NCBI RefSeq assembly: GCF_005404815.1
Contig: NZ_BJDF01000008.1
Span: forward strand, 62,001-126,000
From: Companilactobacillus huachuanensis
Lineage (GTDB): Bacteria > Bacillota > Bacilli > Lactobacillales > Lactobacillaceae
Direction of reading: 5' to 3'
DNA: 64,000 nt
Part shown: piece after piece, positions 33,687 through 43,014 of the stretch
How positions within the stretch are numbered: the stretch's first letter is position 1
Layout: the number at the start of each line of letters is the position of its first letter
Notes under the pieces: generated by a model
Told to the model about the DNA's origin: nothing
What the model saw: only the letters and a program-made list of their open reading frames with translations
The model's database searches: none
Position numbers and translations under genes: made by a program

Positions 33687-33879
33687 TCGGAAGAGCTGGA
33701 AAATATTTGTGTGCCGTGGAAGTGATATGAGGACGGGAGATCCTCCCGTTCTTATATCACCGGGCGTGTTTGGAGCCTTGACGAACTATGTCAAGGCTTC
33801 AAACCGAGGTTCGAGACCGTATTTTGGCTCGAACCGTTCCGCACAGCTAGTGAATATTTTCCAGCTCTGTAGACGGCAT
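33687..33879 (+). repeat. Cloverleaf repeat element, copy 13, divergent arms
   Basis: Outer stem AGAGCTGGAAAATATT / AGTGAATATTTTCCAGCTCT. Arm 2 is GATATGAGGACGGGAG/CTCCCGTTCTTATATC, unlike all others but fully paired. Arm 3 is CCTTGAC/GTCAAGG. Arm 4 is GGTTCGAG/CTCGAACC. Confidence 0.88.
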
Positions 33880-33975
33880 ATTTAACCAGCACCACAGGTA
33901 AGCAGATTAAAAATACTTTGACAATAGGAATTAAGCCCCATATCATATTATAAACAAATATAATTATGTAAATAC

Positions 33976-34276
33976 CTAAAGGTAGAAAAATGGTATACCT
34001 ATCGTTGTTATAGTCATAGAACTAATTTATTTAAGTAATAGAAATCTTCATTTTATTATTTAAAATAAACAAGTTGGAAGAGCTGAGAGTATTCATTTGC
34101 AGCGAAAGTGGCGTTAGGACTTTAGTCCTTACACCACCGGGCGCGTTGAAGACTCACGGGGTTTGTGAGGCTTCAACCGAGGTTCGAGACCGTACTTTGG
34201 CTCGAGCCGTTCCGCGCAGCAAATGAATACTCTCAGCTCTGGAAACGGCATACATAATTAAAAATTCAATCTTTAG
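33976..34276 (+). repeat. Cloverleaf repeat element, copy 14
   Basis: CTAAAGGTAGAAAAA left end and TTCAATCTTTAG right end, core 34075-34251. It has a perfect 21-base outer stem GAGCTGAGAGTATTCATTTGC / GCAAATGAATACTCTCAGCTC. Arm 2 is AGGACT/AGTCCT, arm 3 GTTGAAG and CTCAC with GTGAG and CTTCAAC, arm 4 GGTTCGAG/CTCGAGCC. Confidence 0.9.
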
Positions 34277-34368
34277 ATAAATACTTGAGAGGAAGTGGGC
34301 ACCTTGGTCTTCATTAAAGAAATCCAACGTAATTTAATAGATAAATACAATTAGGAGTAGAAAATTAA

Positions 34369-37086
34369 ATGTTAGAAGAAAGTACTAGTTCCAAAGATAA
34401 TTCAAAAGAGCCCCCGAGGGACTCTCAAAAATTATGGCAAATGGATGCCAAAGATATTAACAAATTATTCCAAACAAACGCTGAAGATGGTCTTACCAGT
34501 GCCGAAGTTAAACGTCGTTTGGATCGTAATGGCCGAAATGAGCTTGAAGTTAAGAAGACTTCCAAATTCATTCAGTTCATCAAGCAATTCAACAACAGTA
34601 TCATCTACATTTTGGCAGCAGCAGCGATCATGACATTCTTAATGCATCGTTACTCTGATTCAATCGTTATCGGTCTTGTTATTATCGCCAACGCAATAAT
34701 CGGTTATATTCAAGAACAACAAGCCGGCAATGCTTTGGAAAAAATTCGTGAAATGCTAGTTTCAAAAAACTTTGTCTTCCGTAATGGTGAAAAGTTAGAA
34801 ATTGATGCTCGAGACTTAGTTGTCGGCGATTTAGTCAATCTAGAAGCTGGGGATGCTGTTCCGGCCGACTTACGATTAATTTCTGCTGATAATTTGAGTG
34901 TTCAAGAATCAATTTTAACTGGTGAAACTAATTCCGTTGAAAAAATTGAAGAAGCCATTTCTGACGATAATTTACCATTAGCTGAACGTCAAAATATGGT
35001 CTTTGCTTCCACAGCCGTAACTCACGGTTCTGCTTTAGGAATCGTTACTGCTACTGCTGGTGATACTGAAATTGGTCAAATTCAAGACTCAGTTGAGTCC
35101 GTCAAAGAAAAGCCCACACCTTTGATGCAAAACTTGAATTCACTTGGATTTGGTTTGTCAATTGCTATCCTAGTTGCCGCTGTAGTCTTGTTCATTATTG
35201 GCTACTTTATCGACACATACAGTTTACCAACACTATTGATTGCCGTTATAACGATGGTCGTTGGCTCAATGCCTGAAGGTTTACCAGCCAGTACCTCTGT
35301 CGTACTAGCCATGGGAACTCGTAAAATGACTAAACGTAACGTAATCGTTAAATCATTGCCCGCAGTCGAAACTCTGGGTGCCGTTGATATTGTTAATACT
35401 GATAAAACTGGTACTTTAACTAAGAACGAAATGACTGTTAAAAAAGTTGTAACGCCGTCACACGATTTTGATGTCACTGGTGTCGGTTATGACAGTGATG
35501 GCTCCATTGATTTTTCTGGTAGTTTAAAACTTGGAGATAAAAATTACGATTGGCATCAAGATTCCGGTATGAAATGGTTGGTCAATATTGCTGGTCAAAC
35601 CACTGATGCCCAACTCCATTTTGAAAATAATCACTGGGAATTAACCGGTGAGCCAACTGACGGTGCCTTAACCACCCTTTATCGCAAGATGACTGGTAAT
35701 GATCCCGAGGTTGACGAAATTGATTCTTTACCATTTGATTCAGCCTTTCGTTTCTCTGCACGTCTAGCCAACTTGAATAACCAAAGAGTATTGATGGTCA
35801 AAGGTTCCCCTACTACCATTCTTAATGCTTCAGTTAAAACAACCGACGAGGATTACTGGAACAACAAGATCAAAGAACTTTCATCTGAAGGACTTCGTGT
35901 GGTTGCTTTAGCATATAAAATTGTTGATGATAATTTTGAAGAAATTGAAACCGATCAAATCAACAATTTAACTTTAGCCGGTATGGTCGGCATCATTGAT
36001 CCTCCTCGTGAAGAAGCTAGAACCTCAATTCATGAATTACGCATGGCCGGTATCAAAGTCAAAATGATTACTGGTGATCACCCCGATACTGCTTCAGCAA
36101 TTGCTAGAAAGCTTGATTTAGATTCAGTTATCAAAGCTATTACTGGTCCTGAAATTGATGCGATGTCAGATGAAGAGTTAAATGCCAAAATTGACGATTA
36201 CAATGTCTTTGCACGTACGACCCCTGCTAATAAATTACGTATCGTTCGCGCTCAACAAGCCAACGATCATGTTGTTTCAATGACAGGCGACGGTGTCAAC
36301 GATGCTCCTGCCCTAAAACAAGCTGACATTGGCGTTGCCATGGGTATTAAAGGTACTGAAGTTGCGAAAGAATCAGCCAATATGGTTTTAGCTGACGACG
36401 ACTTTGCAGATATCGTAGTTGCTGTTCGTGAAGGACGCCATGTCTTTGACAATATTCGTAAGACAATTCGTTTCCTTCTTCCAACTAGTTTTGCGGAAGG
36501 ATTAATCGTGGTTATCAGTATCCTGTTAGGACAAGATTTGCCGCTATACCCTGCACAATTACTTTGGATAAACATGGTTTCAGCTTTAACGATTCAGTTT
36601 GCTTTTATCTTTGAACCCCCAGAAGCTGGAATAATGGCTCGTGGACCACGTGATGTTAAAAAAGGTCTGTTAACAAGATTAGATACTTTTGAAATCGTCT
36701 ATGTCTCCTTACTGATTTCCGGACTAGGTATCTGGGCCTTCGACTTCCTAACAGACAAAGGTATGCCTGAGGTAGTTGGAAGTACCATGGCGTTAAATAT
36801 TATTATCTTTGGTAAAATTTTCTATCTATTCAATTTGAGAAATGACCACCCAGTTATTTCCAAGTATTTCTTCCAAAACAAGATGGCTTTCTACATCATT
36901 GGAATTTTAATTGCTCTACAAATGGGAATTATCTACCTTCCATTCATGCAATCAATCTTCCACACAACAAATATCAACTTCACATACGGCTGGTTAATTC
37001 CAATCCTCGCCGGAGTGATTGTTCTAGCTGTGACCGAGCTTGGAAAGTTCATCCGCTTCCATATGTTGCAACGAAATATTAAGTAG
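34369..37086 (+). CDS. P-type cation-transporting ATPase (P2 class)
   Basis: This 905-residue membrane pump has an N-terminal cation-ATPase domain, the A-domain TGET at residues 184-187, PEGLP in membrane helix 4, the phosphorylated Asp345 in DKTGTLT, the nucleotide-site KGSP and the hinge MTGDGVNDAPALKQADIGVAMG. About ten hydrophobic segments follow the SERCA/PMR1 plan. The helix-4 motif VGSMPEGLP and helix-6 LLWINMVSALTIQFAFIFEPPE differ from the classical calcium-pump NxxTDxxPA, so the transported ion (calcium, sodium or other) is uncertain. ATTAGGAG lies before ATG 34369. Single gene, terminator after it. Confidence 0.92.
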   Translation: MLEESTSSKDNSKEPPRDSQKLWQMDAKDINKLFQTNAEDGLTSAEVKRRLDRNGRNELEVKKTSKFIQFIKQFNNSIIYILAAAAIMTFLMHRYSDSIVIGLVIIANAIIGYIQEQQAGNALEKIREMLVSKNFVFRNGEKLEIDARDLVVGDLVNLEAGDAVPADLRLISADNLSVQESILTGETNSVEKIEEAISDDNLPLAERQNMVFASTAVTHGSALGIVTATAGDTEIGQIQDSVESVKEKPTPLMQNLNSLGFGLSIAILVAAVVLFIIGYFIDTYSLPTLLIAVITMVVGSMPEGLPASTSVVLAMGTRKMTKRNVIVKSLPAVETLGAVDIVNTDKTGTLTKNEMTVKKVVTPSHDFDVTGVGYDSDGSIDFSGSLKLGDKNYDWHQDSGMKWLVNIAGQTTDAQLHFENNHWELTGEPTDGALTTLYRKMTGNDPEVDEIDSLPFDSAFRFSARLANLNNQRVLMVKGSPTTILNASVKTTDEDYWNNKIKELSSEGLRVVALAYKIVDDNFEEIETDQINNLTLAGMVGIIDPPREEARTSIHELRMAGIKVKMITGDHPDTASAIARKLDLDSVIKAITGPEIDAMSDEELNAKIDDYNVFARTTPANKLRIVRAQQANDHVVSMTGDGVNDAPALKQADIGVAMGIKGTEVAKESANMVLADDDFADIVVAVREGRHVFDNIRKTIRFLLPTSFAEGLIVVISILLGQDLPLYPAQLLWINMVSALTIQFAFIFEPPEAGIMARGPRDVKKGLLTRLDTFEIVYVSLLISGLGIWAFDFLTDKGMPEVVGSTMALNIIIFGKIFYLFNLRNDHPVISKYFFQNKMAFYIIGILIALQMGIIYLPFMQSIFHTTNINFTYGWLIPILAGVIVLAVTELGKFIRFHMLQRNIK

Positions 37087-37134
37087 AGTTAGAAAGTGTG
37101 TTACAACTGGAACTGTGAGATTAATTAATACATT

Positions 37135-37172
37135 AAAAGGTCCTGAAGCCAATATGGTTTCAGGACCTTTTC
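37135..37172. terminator. Bidirectional terminator
   Basis: AAAAGGTCCTGAAGCC pairs with GGTTTCAGGACCTTTT. It serves the ATPase and the convergent toxin gene. Confidence 0.92.
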
Positions 37173-37174
37173 TA

Positions 37175-37513
37175 CTATAAAATATCTAACATATCCTTGA
37201 CACCGAGTAATAAATCTTGATATTGCATTACGCTTACCTTGTTTACTACCCTCCAATGTCTTGCTTTGAAATCATAATTCTGTAGTTTTGCAAGAGATAC
37301 ATATCCTTTAACACCACTTCTACCACCAGGAATCAAAATTGGGTAAAATGCTGGTGATTCCTTAGCTTTATCAGACGTAGTAATTGGCATTGCTAAAACT
37401 AAACCAGTTTTTCTGTTATAGCTGTCCGAGCTCATAACTACCATATGCCGTTGAATATTTCCAGACTTAGCATCAATAACAATAACATCACCTTTTAATG
37501 GAGAGTAATTCAT
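37175..37513 (-). CDS. PemK/MazF-family toxin endoribonuclease
   Basis: It has 112 residues. The fold is recognisable from the opening KGDVIVIDAKSGNIQRHMVVMSSDSYNRKTGLVLAMPIT (MazF-type GD-strand, R-H and late PIT), then GVKGYVSLAKLQNYDF and a helix with VVNKVS. MazF/PemK proteins cut mRNA at short motifs. The start overlaps the antitoxin stop by 4 bases (ATGA). The pair lies between a terminator and a long hairpin, separate from other genes. The family's usual second-strand Arg/Gln (here R in NIQRHMVV) is present. Confidence 0.9.
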   Translation of the reverse strand: MNYSPLKGDVIVIDAKSGNIQRHMVVMSSDSYNRKTGLVLAMPITTSDKAKESPAFYPILIPGGRSGVKGYVSLAKLQNYDFKARHWRVVNKVSVMQYQDLLLGVKDMLDIL

Positions 37514-37761
37514 TCTAATCTCTCCTTACCAACTGGCTTTAGTTCTGACGCCTCTGGTATATCTCTAAAATCAGCTCTAAAATCATAATCCTTAAGCTTA
37601 GGATCAGTAAAGATATTTATATGTTTTACAGGAGTATATACAATCGTCCCATCGTCATTTTGAGTAACAGTATATCTTTTACCAATGTCATCACTCAAAT
37701 CAGATGGAGCAGTTAAAATCAGACTATTACCTGATTTTCTTAACATAACTTCTTTATCCAT
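37510..37761 (-). CDS. AbrB/MazE-like antitoxin
   Basis: This 83-residue protein has a SpoVT/AbrB-type N-terminus (EVMLRKSGNSLILTAPSDL) that binds DNA. The acidic C-terminal tail (FTDPKLKDYDFRADFRDIPEASEL) should wrap the toxin. The start at 37761 is set by GGAGGTAATTATATT. The upstream extension has no family resemblance. The TA promoter has TATAAT at 37795-37800 (minus) inside a palindrome, consistent with autoregulation. Confidence 0.88.
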   Translation of the reverse strand: MDKEVMLRKSGNSLILTAPSDLSDDIGKRYTVTQNDDGTIVYTPVKHINIFTDPKLKDYDFRADFRDIPEASELKPVGKERLE

Positions 37762-37791
37762 AATATAATTACCTCCATCGCTATCGTGATG

Positions 37792-37833
37792 TGTATTATA
37801 CATCATGTTGTTGATAAAGTAATACATATGTAT
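37792..37833 (-). promoter_or_regulatory. Toxin-antitoxin promoter with two palindromes
   Basis: TGTATTATACA (37792-37802) contains the minus-strand -10 box TATAAT. ATACATATGTAT (37822-37833) is a perfect palindrome near the -35 region. Both are plausible antitoxin operators. Confidence 0.6.
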
Positions 37834-37977
37834 ATACTCTTTTTTCAACAGTTGACATAACAAAAACTTTCTTTCAAAAAAATATATTTTGTATTTTTGC
37901 TTCGTTGTCTTTAATTTCTTGCCATTTCTTGCTGTATTCAATTATCTTCTTTTTTATTTTAGATAAAAAAATGTGTA

Positions 37978-38047
37978 ATAAAAAAGAACCATCATGAGAA
38001 ATATTTTAATCGCAAATATTTTGATTTCCATGATGATTCTTTTTTTC
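37978..38047. terminator. Long perfect-arm hairpin between TA and rnhA genes
   Basis: AGAACCATCATG pairs with CATGATGATTCT, extended by AAATATT/AATATTT. T runs on the plus side, A runs on the other. It can end rnhA transcripts on the minus strand. Confidence 0.8.
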
Positions 38048-38183
38048 GGAATTTAAATTTTGTCCCAGGCTCGTTCTTACTCATAGGGATTTTCCTTAAT
38101 TAATCAATATAAAATAACGCATGGTGTTAGTTGATAATTTATTACAAATAGCAGCATCAATTAGTCGGCGGGTGTCGCACCAA

Positions 38184-38894
38184 CTACATTTTATCCATAG
38201 TTTCATTCAACAACTCATCAACCCGATTATTTCCTATATTAGTAGCATGACCCTTAGTCCACTCAAAAGTTTTCGTAGGTACGGTCGGCAATAATCCATC
38301 CAATTCTTTCCACAATTCCACATTGACTGGAACGCTACCATCGGCCTTCTTATAGCCACGTTTCTTCCATCCCGTCAACCAATTTTTCGTAATTGCGTTC
38401 AAAACATACTGAGAATCTAAGACAAATATCGTATTTTGTTGATTGATTTTTAGTTCATTTAATCGTTTAATACTTTGAATCAGGGCCATTATCTCCATGC
38501 GGTTATTAGTTACGCCAAATTCACCAGCGGTCCCCTCAAATACTTCGTCATGATTATTGATATGATAGGCCCAAGCGCCTTTATCTGTTGTCTTGACATG
38601 CCCACCTTTAAAATTACCGTGATTTCTCGAACCACCATCAGTGTACACAACTGTATCAAAATCTTTTATATCAGATACAGCTCGTTTGGATGCATTTGTT
38701 TGTGGCTTCGTTTTTTGATTAGTTGTATTCTTAACGTAAGAATCCTTGCCGCCAAGAAACGCTTCAGCTTGGGCTCGATTGGGGAAACTTTTGTATCTAG
38801 CACCTGCAAATCCATCGACCTGAGCCTTGCATTCTGGCCATGTTAAATAGATTCCTGGCTTCTTGCCATGTCTTACTGCATAAAATTTTTGCAA
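38184..38894 (-). CDS. rnhA: Ribonuclease HI with N-terminal hybrid-binding domain
   Basis: It has 236 residues. The N-terminal Caulimovirus-viroplasmin-like domain (KFYAVRHGKKPGIYLTWPECKAQVDGF, then YKSFPNRAQAEAFL) binds RNA/DNA hybrids. After a short linker, the RNase H domain has the four acids and His: VVYTDGGSRNHG, NNRMEIMAL, FVLDSQYV, and WTKGHATNIGNNRVDEL. It removes RNA from hybrids in replication and R-loops. It is divergent from the DUF915 hydrolase gene, with about 70 bases between them. Confidence 0.96.
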   Translation of the reverse strand: MQKFYAVRHGKKPGIYLTWPECKAQVDGFAGARYKSFPNRAQAEAFLGGKDSYVKNTTNQKTKPQTNASKRAVSDIKDFDTVVYTDGGSRNHGNFKGGHVKTTDKGAWAYHINNHDEVFEGTAGEFGVTNNRMEIMALIQSIKRLNELKINQQNTIFVLDSQYVLNAITKNWLTGWKKRGYKKADGSVPVNVELWKELDGLLPTVPTKTFEWTKGHATNIGNNRVDELLNETMDKM

Positions 38895-38963
38895 TTGTCA
38901 TACCTCATTTGGTTAAAATTTCTCACTAATAATTATATAATAATATCTTGTTGGGGTGAATTT

Positions 38964-39719
38964 ATGAAAAATGGGCAATGGCCGATTCTCTACATCCATG
39001 GATTTCGTGGTGGAGACTATACGACTCAAAAAATGATCGAATCAGCTTTAGAATGTAACGGTAAAGAAAAAGACCAGTTTCTCAAAGCAAATATTAATTG
39101 GCGCGGTAAAGTAACATATGAGGGGGCTTGGACTGATGACGAACATCCCATCGTTCAAGTTGTTTTCCAAAATAAATGGGTTGGCAGTAACCAAATGGAA
39201 TATTGGTTAGTTAAACTCTTATTTGATTTACGTCTTAAACATGAATTTACTACATATGACGCTATTGGGCACTCATTGGGTGCCGTCGCTCTTGTTCTAG
39301 TCAATCTGAGGGAAAAAATGCGTCCTTATATGCCTCGACTCAAAAAATTAGTACTCATTGCTGGACCATTCAACGGCATTTTAGGTTTAGGGGATCTTCC
39401 CAATATTAACCGAATTGAACCAAATGGCAAACCAGCTTTTATGAGTCCAACATATTTTAGAATATTTATGAATCGAAATAATGTATCAGATGATCTGCGT
39501 GTTTTGAATATTTACGGTAACGTTGGCGATCAATCGAACAGCGATAAATACATCTCCGTTACATCAGCAAAGTCAATTTCTTACATTCTCGAACCCCGAG
39601 CAAAGGAATACACTGAATATTTAATCAAGGGCTCCACCGCCGAACACTCGATGCTTCACGATGATTCTGAGATTTTAGATACGGTCAATGGGTTTATATA
39701 CTACAATCCGTTATCGTAA
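38964..39719 (+). CDS. DUF915-family alpha/beta hydrolase
   Basis: It has 251 residues. YIHGFRGG forms the oxyanion region, the nucleophile is Ser104 in GHSLGAVAL, and a late His lies in AEHSMLHDDSEI. The family (DUF915) contains lactobacillus esterases or lipases with no clear physiological substrate. No signal peptide in this form. ATG 38964 follows GGGGTGA by 7 bases. The 32 codons further upstream run antisense into rnhA and lack family resemblance. Confidence 0.88.
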   Translation: MKNGQWPILYIHGFRGGDYTTQKMIESALECNGKEKDQFLKANINWRGKVTYEGAWTDDEHPIVQVVFQNKWVGSNQMEYWLVKLLFDLRLKHEFTTYDAIGHSLGAVALVLVNLREKMRPYMPRLKKLVLIAGPFNGILGLGDLPNINRIEPNGKPAFMSPTYFRIFMNRNNVSDDLRVLNIYGNVGDQSNSDKYISVTSAKSISYILEPRAKEYTEYLIKGSTAEHSMLHDDSEILDTVNGFIYYNPLS

Positions 39720-39745
39720 CGTTATATAATGACATTATGTAAATT

Positions 39746-42529
39746 ATGCCATTTAGTTTTAAGAGAGATTTGGAGGGGATTTCTATCAAAGCTTGGGAAC
39801 TATTCAGATTAGATATAAAAAGAACTTTGCAGTCAAAGCCTGCAACACTATTAATGTTAGCTTTGATCATTTTACCATGTCTATATTGCTGGTTTAATGT
39901 TTGGGCTTTATGGGATCCATATTCAAATACAAGTGATCTAAAAGTCGCCGTTTATTCAGATGACCAATCGGTTAAACTTGAAGGACAAAAAATTGAAATT
40001 GGTGACCAATTGATCGACAACTTAAAGAAGAATCACAAATTAGGTTGGACGTTCGTTGATTCAAAGAAACAACTAGATCAAGGAGTTAAGGATGGTTCAT
40101 ACTATGCTGGTATTTACATCCCTAAAAACTTCTCAAAGGATATTGTTAGTTTCCTATCAGGTAACATTAAGAAACCATCACTGGTCTTCAAAGTTAATCA
40201 GAAGATAAACGCCATCGCCCCGAAGCTGACTGAGACAGGTGCGACGACGTTACAAAATACTATCTCAGATGAATTTATTGGAACAATCAGTAAGACCGTT
40301 ACAAAAGTTTTGAATAAGTCAGGCGTTGATATAGAGCATAATTTACCAATGCTAAGACGACTTTCAACACTGCTTGTAACGACTGATGACAATTTACCAG
40401 AACTACAAGACATCATGGATAAAGTTCAAAAAGCCAATACTATCGTACCTAACTTGAATCAGAAATTACAACAAGTTAACGATATGTATGGCTACATGCC
40501 ACTATTAAATCAAGATGCCCAAAAGATCGTCAATTTGAATAATTTCTTGCCATTAGCTGATGCTGGTGGTACGGCTGCCAAGGACCTCAAGACCAAGATT
40601 CCTGAAATCCAAAGTGCCGGTTCACAAGTTAATGAAATTGATAACGACTTTGGCAAAATCTCCAGTCTAATGGACACTAGTATCACTCAAGTTGAAAATG
40701 GGATTCAGGTCATCAACAAGGTTCAAAATGTTATGCCTGACATTCAACAACTCGGTCAAGATGCCGAGAATGCCACAAATAAAGCTAATAACGAATTGAT
40801 TCCAAAGATTCAACAAGCTTTACCTGTCATTAAGACGACTGTAGATACTGGATTATCAATGATTTTTAACATTGTTAAGCAAATTAGTGCCTCAATGGAA
40901 AATATCAATACTTTGATTGACAAAATTAAAGCTGATCCAAAGAACCAAGAACTCAAAGATCAACTTAAAGCTGTTATTCAAAACGTCGCTGACGATGCCG
41001 CTCAAGTATCAAAAGTAAGTACACAACTAGCTTCGTCATTGACTGACCTACAAACCTTCTATAACAATTTAGCTGACCAATTAGGTCACGATCAGACGAC
41101 GATTTTTAACTCGCCAATTCAACATCTTACTGACTTTGCTGCATTAAATGATACTTTGGCAAGCAAAGCTAATGACATCTTGGATAATTACAGTGACCTC
41201 GATACAACAGCGTTACAGGCCAAGTTGACCGACTTACAAACTCAGGCCGATAAGATTGCTGACGGCGTTACAGCCATCAAAGATCTCAATATCATGGACA
41301 GTGTTTCAAGCACAATTAGTGATATTTCAACCTTGCTTAAGGATGCCAGTGCTACTTTGAGTCAAGTCAATAACAATATCATCCCCGCTATCCCAGGACT
41401 TTTGAACAATACTAAGGGCGTTCTTGAAACTGCCTTAACTTACCTTCAAAAATATCAAAAACAATTGCCTGCTGTCGGTAATGAAATTCACGATGCCAAC
41501 CAATTGTTGAACGGTAATATGGGTAATATTGTTACTGGTATCAACCTGGCTAATGACTTCTACAACAATGATTACCCTACATTAAAGAAGAAAATGGCAA
41601 CCGCTTCATTCTTTGTTCAATATCAATTGCCACAAATTGAAAATCAGTTAACAACCACTTTGAATTTAGTCAACTCCAAGACACCGGAACTAGAAGCCGC
41701 TCTTTCACAAGCTAATGACTTTGCCACAAACGACTGGCCACAGTTGAAGAAAGACGTTCACCATTCCGCAAAACTCTTGAAGAAGGGTGAGAAGGATGTT
41801 GATTTTGGAGCCTTGATCAAGCTAATGAAATCTGACGCTAACAAGGAATCCGACTTCTTCTCTAACCCAGTTAAATTGAAAAAGGATAACCTTTATGACA
41901 TACCAAACTATGGTTCTGCCAGTGCACCATTCTACTTGGCATTGTGTATCTGGGTTGGTGCTTTGCTACTATCAAGTGTCTTCACAGTTCACTTCCAATT
42001 GAATGACCGTCAAAAATATCGTTATTCATTCAAGCAACGATTCAATGGGCGTTACTTAACCTTTGCTTTCTTAAACCAATTACAAGCTATTGCTGCCGCT
42101 TTGGGTAACTTATTTATCCTCCACGCTTATACAAAGGAAAAAGTTTGGTTGATACTGTTCTGTATGCTGGTCAGTTTCGTCTTCATCTCAATTTTGTACT
42201 CACTCGTGCAAATGTTTGGAACGGTCGGTAAGGGACTCGGGATTATCATTCTGGTACTTTCAATTTCCGGTGCCGGTGGTAACTTCCCTGTCGTTCTATC
42301 AGATGGTTTCTTCCGATTCATCAACCCATACTTGCCATTTACCTATGCGGTTAACCTGCTTCGTGAAGCTGTTGGTGGAATATATTGGCCTAATGCTACC
42401 AAAGATATTATTATATTAGTGGCCTTTGGCGTAGCATTTTACCTATTAGGCTTACTAACAACCGAAAAACTCAAACCATTCATGCACAAAATACACAAGA
42501 GTGCCAAGAAGAGTTTAATTGTCGAATAG
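39746..42529 (+). CDS. YhgE/Pip-family membrane protein
   Basis: This protein of about 927 residues has one N-terminal membrane segment (PATLLMLALIILPCLYCWFNVWALWDPY), an extracellular region of about 650 residues rich in Gln/Asn/Asp that should form long coiled coils, and five to six C-terminal segments of ABC-2 type (LCIWVGALLLSSVF through VAFGVAFYLLGLL). This is the plan of YhgE/Pip, the lactococcal phage-infection protein and ESX-like secretion accessory. ATG 39746 has no Shine-Dalgarno sequence. GGAGGGG at 39772-39778 lies before in-frame ATT and ATC codons, so the real start may be at 39785. A TATAAT box at 39724 would give a leader of only about 10 bases for the ATG. Confidence 0.88.
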   Translation: MPFSFKRDLEGISIKAWELFRLDIKRTLQSKPATLLMLALIILPCLYCWFNVWALWDPYSNTSDLKVAVYSDDQSVKLEGQKIEIGDQLIDNLKKNHKLGWTFVDSKKQLDQGVKDGSYYAGIYIPKNFSKDIVSFLSGNIKKPSLVFKVNQKINAIAPKLTETGATTLQNTISDEFIGTISKTVTKVLNKSGVDIEHNLPMLRRLSTLLVTTDDNLPELQDIMDKVQKANTIVPNLNQKLQQVNDMYGYMPLLNQDAQKIVNLNNFLPLADAGGTAAKDLKTKIPEIQSAGSQVNEIDNDFGKISSLMDTSITQVENGIQVINKVQNVMPDIQQLGQDAENATNKANNELIPKIQQALPVIKTTVDTGLSMIFNIVKQISASMENINTLIDKIKADPKNQELKDQLKAVIQNVADDAAQVSKVSTQLASSLTDLQTFYNNLADQLGHDQTTIFNSPIQHLTDFAALNDTLASKANDILDNYSDLDTTALQAKLTDLQTQADKIADGVTAIKDLNIMDSVSSTISDISTLLKDASATLSQVNNNIIPAIPGLLNNTKGVLETALTYLQKYQKQLPAVGNEIHDANQLLNGNMGNIVTGINLANDFYNNDYPTLKKKMATASFFVQYQLPQIENQLTTTLNLVNSKTPELEAALSQANDFATNDWPQLKKDVHHSAKLLKKGEKDVDFGALIKLMKSDANKESDFFSNPVKLKKDNLYDIPNYGSASAPFYLALCIWVGALLLSSVFTVHFQLNDRQKYRYSFKQRFNGRYLTFAFLNQLQAIAAALGNLFILHAYTKEKVWLILFCMLVSFVFISILYSLVQMFGTVGKGLGIIILVLSISGAGGNFPVVLSDGFFRFINPYLPFTYAVNLLREAVGGIYWPNATKDIIILVAFGVAFYLLGLLTTEKLKPFMHKIHKSAKKSLIVE

Positions 42530-42559
42530 TTTGATTTGTAAGGAGGAGAAATAATTTTA

Positions 42560-43009
42560 ATGTCTGATATAAAGCTTAAGTCATATCGACCTTTCATAAC
42601 TGAAAATTTCTTCTGGGATTTTCCCACGCATTTCAATTTAAAAGAAGTCAGTGAATTTCTAGGTATGGAAATCGATCCAACAACGGAATACATTTCTAAT
42701 ACTGCAAAAACTATCATGAGAAACGATGGAATTTACTGGTTTATCCAAAAAAAACATCACGACGAAATCGTTGCTTTAATTTCACTAAGTGATGTTGACT
42801 TAACAAAAAAGCAGGCTGCATTGATAGTTACCTTTAAAGATTTGAACACTTCGGAAAAAGAAGAAATTTCCCAACGTTTACTAGTCTTTTTAAAAAATCA
42901 GCTTGATTTAAAATCAATCGAAATTAATCGACTTGATCGTATTATTCAAGAAAAATTCACAAATAATGGCTATAATGTTGCTAACAACAATTTATTAAAG
43001 AGGAGTTAA
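42560..43009 (+). CDS. Conserved-looking protein of unknown function
   Basis: It has 149 residues, soluble and not recognised. It has mixed alpha/beta character, with ENFFWDFPTHFNLKEVSEFLGMEID near the start and a C-terminal RLLVFLKNQLDLKSIEINRLDRII followed by KFTNNGYNV. The latter is reminiscent of the last strands and helices of GNAT acetyltransferases, but no acetyl-CoA loop (Q/RxxGxG/A) is visible. AAGGAGGAG lies upstream. It sits between the YhgE gene (30 bases) and the metallopeptidase gene (5 bases), so the three are probably one transcript. Confidence 0.6.
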   Translation: MSDIKLKSYRPFITENFFWDFPTHFNLKEVSEFLGMEIDPTTEYISNTAKTIMRNDGIYWFIQKKHHDEIVALISLSDVDLTKKQAALIVTFKDLNTSEKEEISQRLLVFLKNQLDLKSIEINRLDRIIQEKFTNNGYNVANNNLLKRS

Positions 43010-43014
43010 CATCT

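Noticed and set aside
34075-34251. tRNA or tmRNA because of the cloverleaf shape
   Set aside because: The core is about 180 bases, the arms do not have tRNA lengths, and no acceptor CCA or anticodon-like conservation is present.
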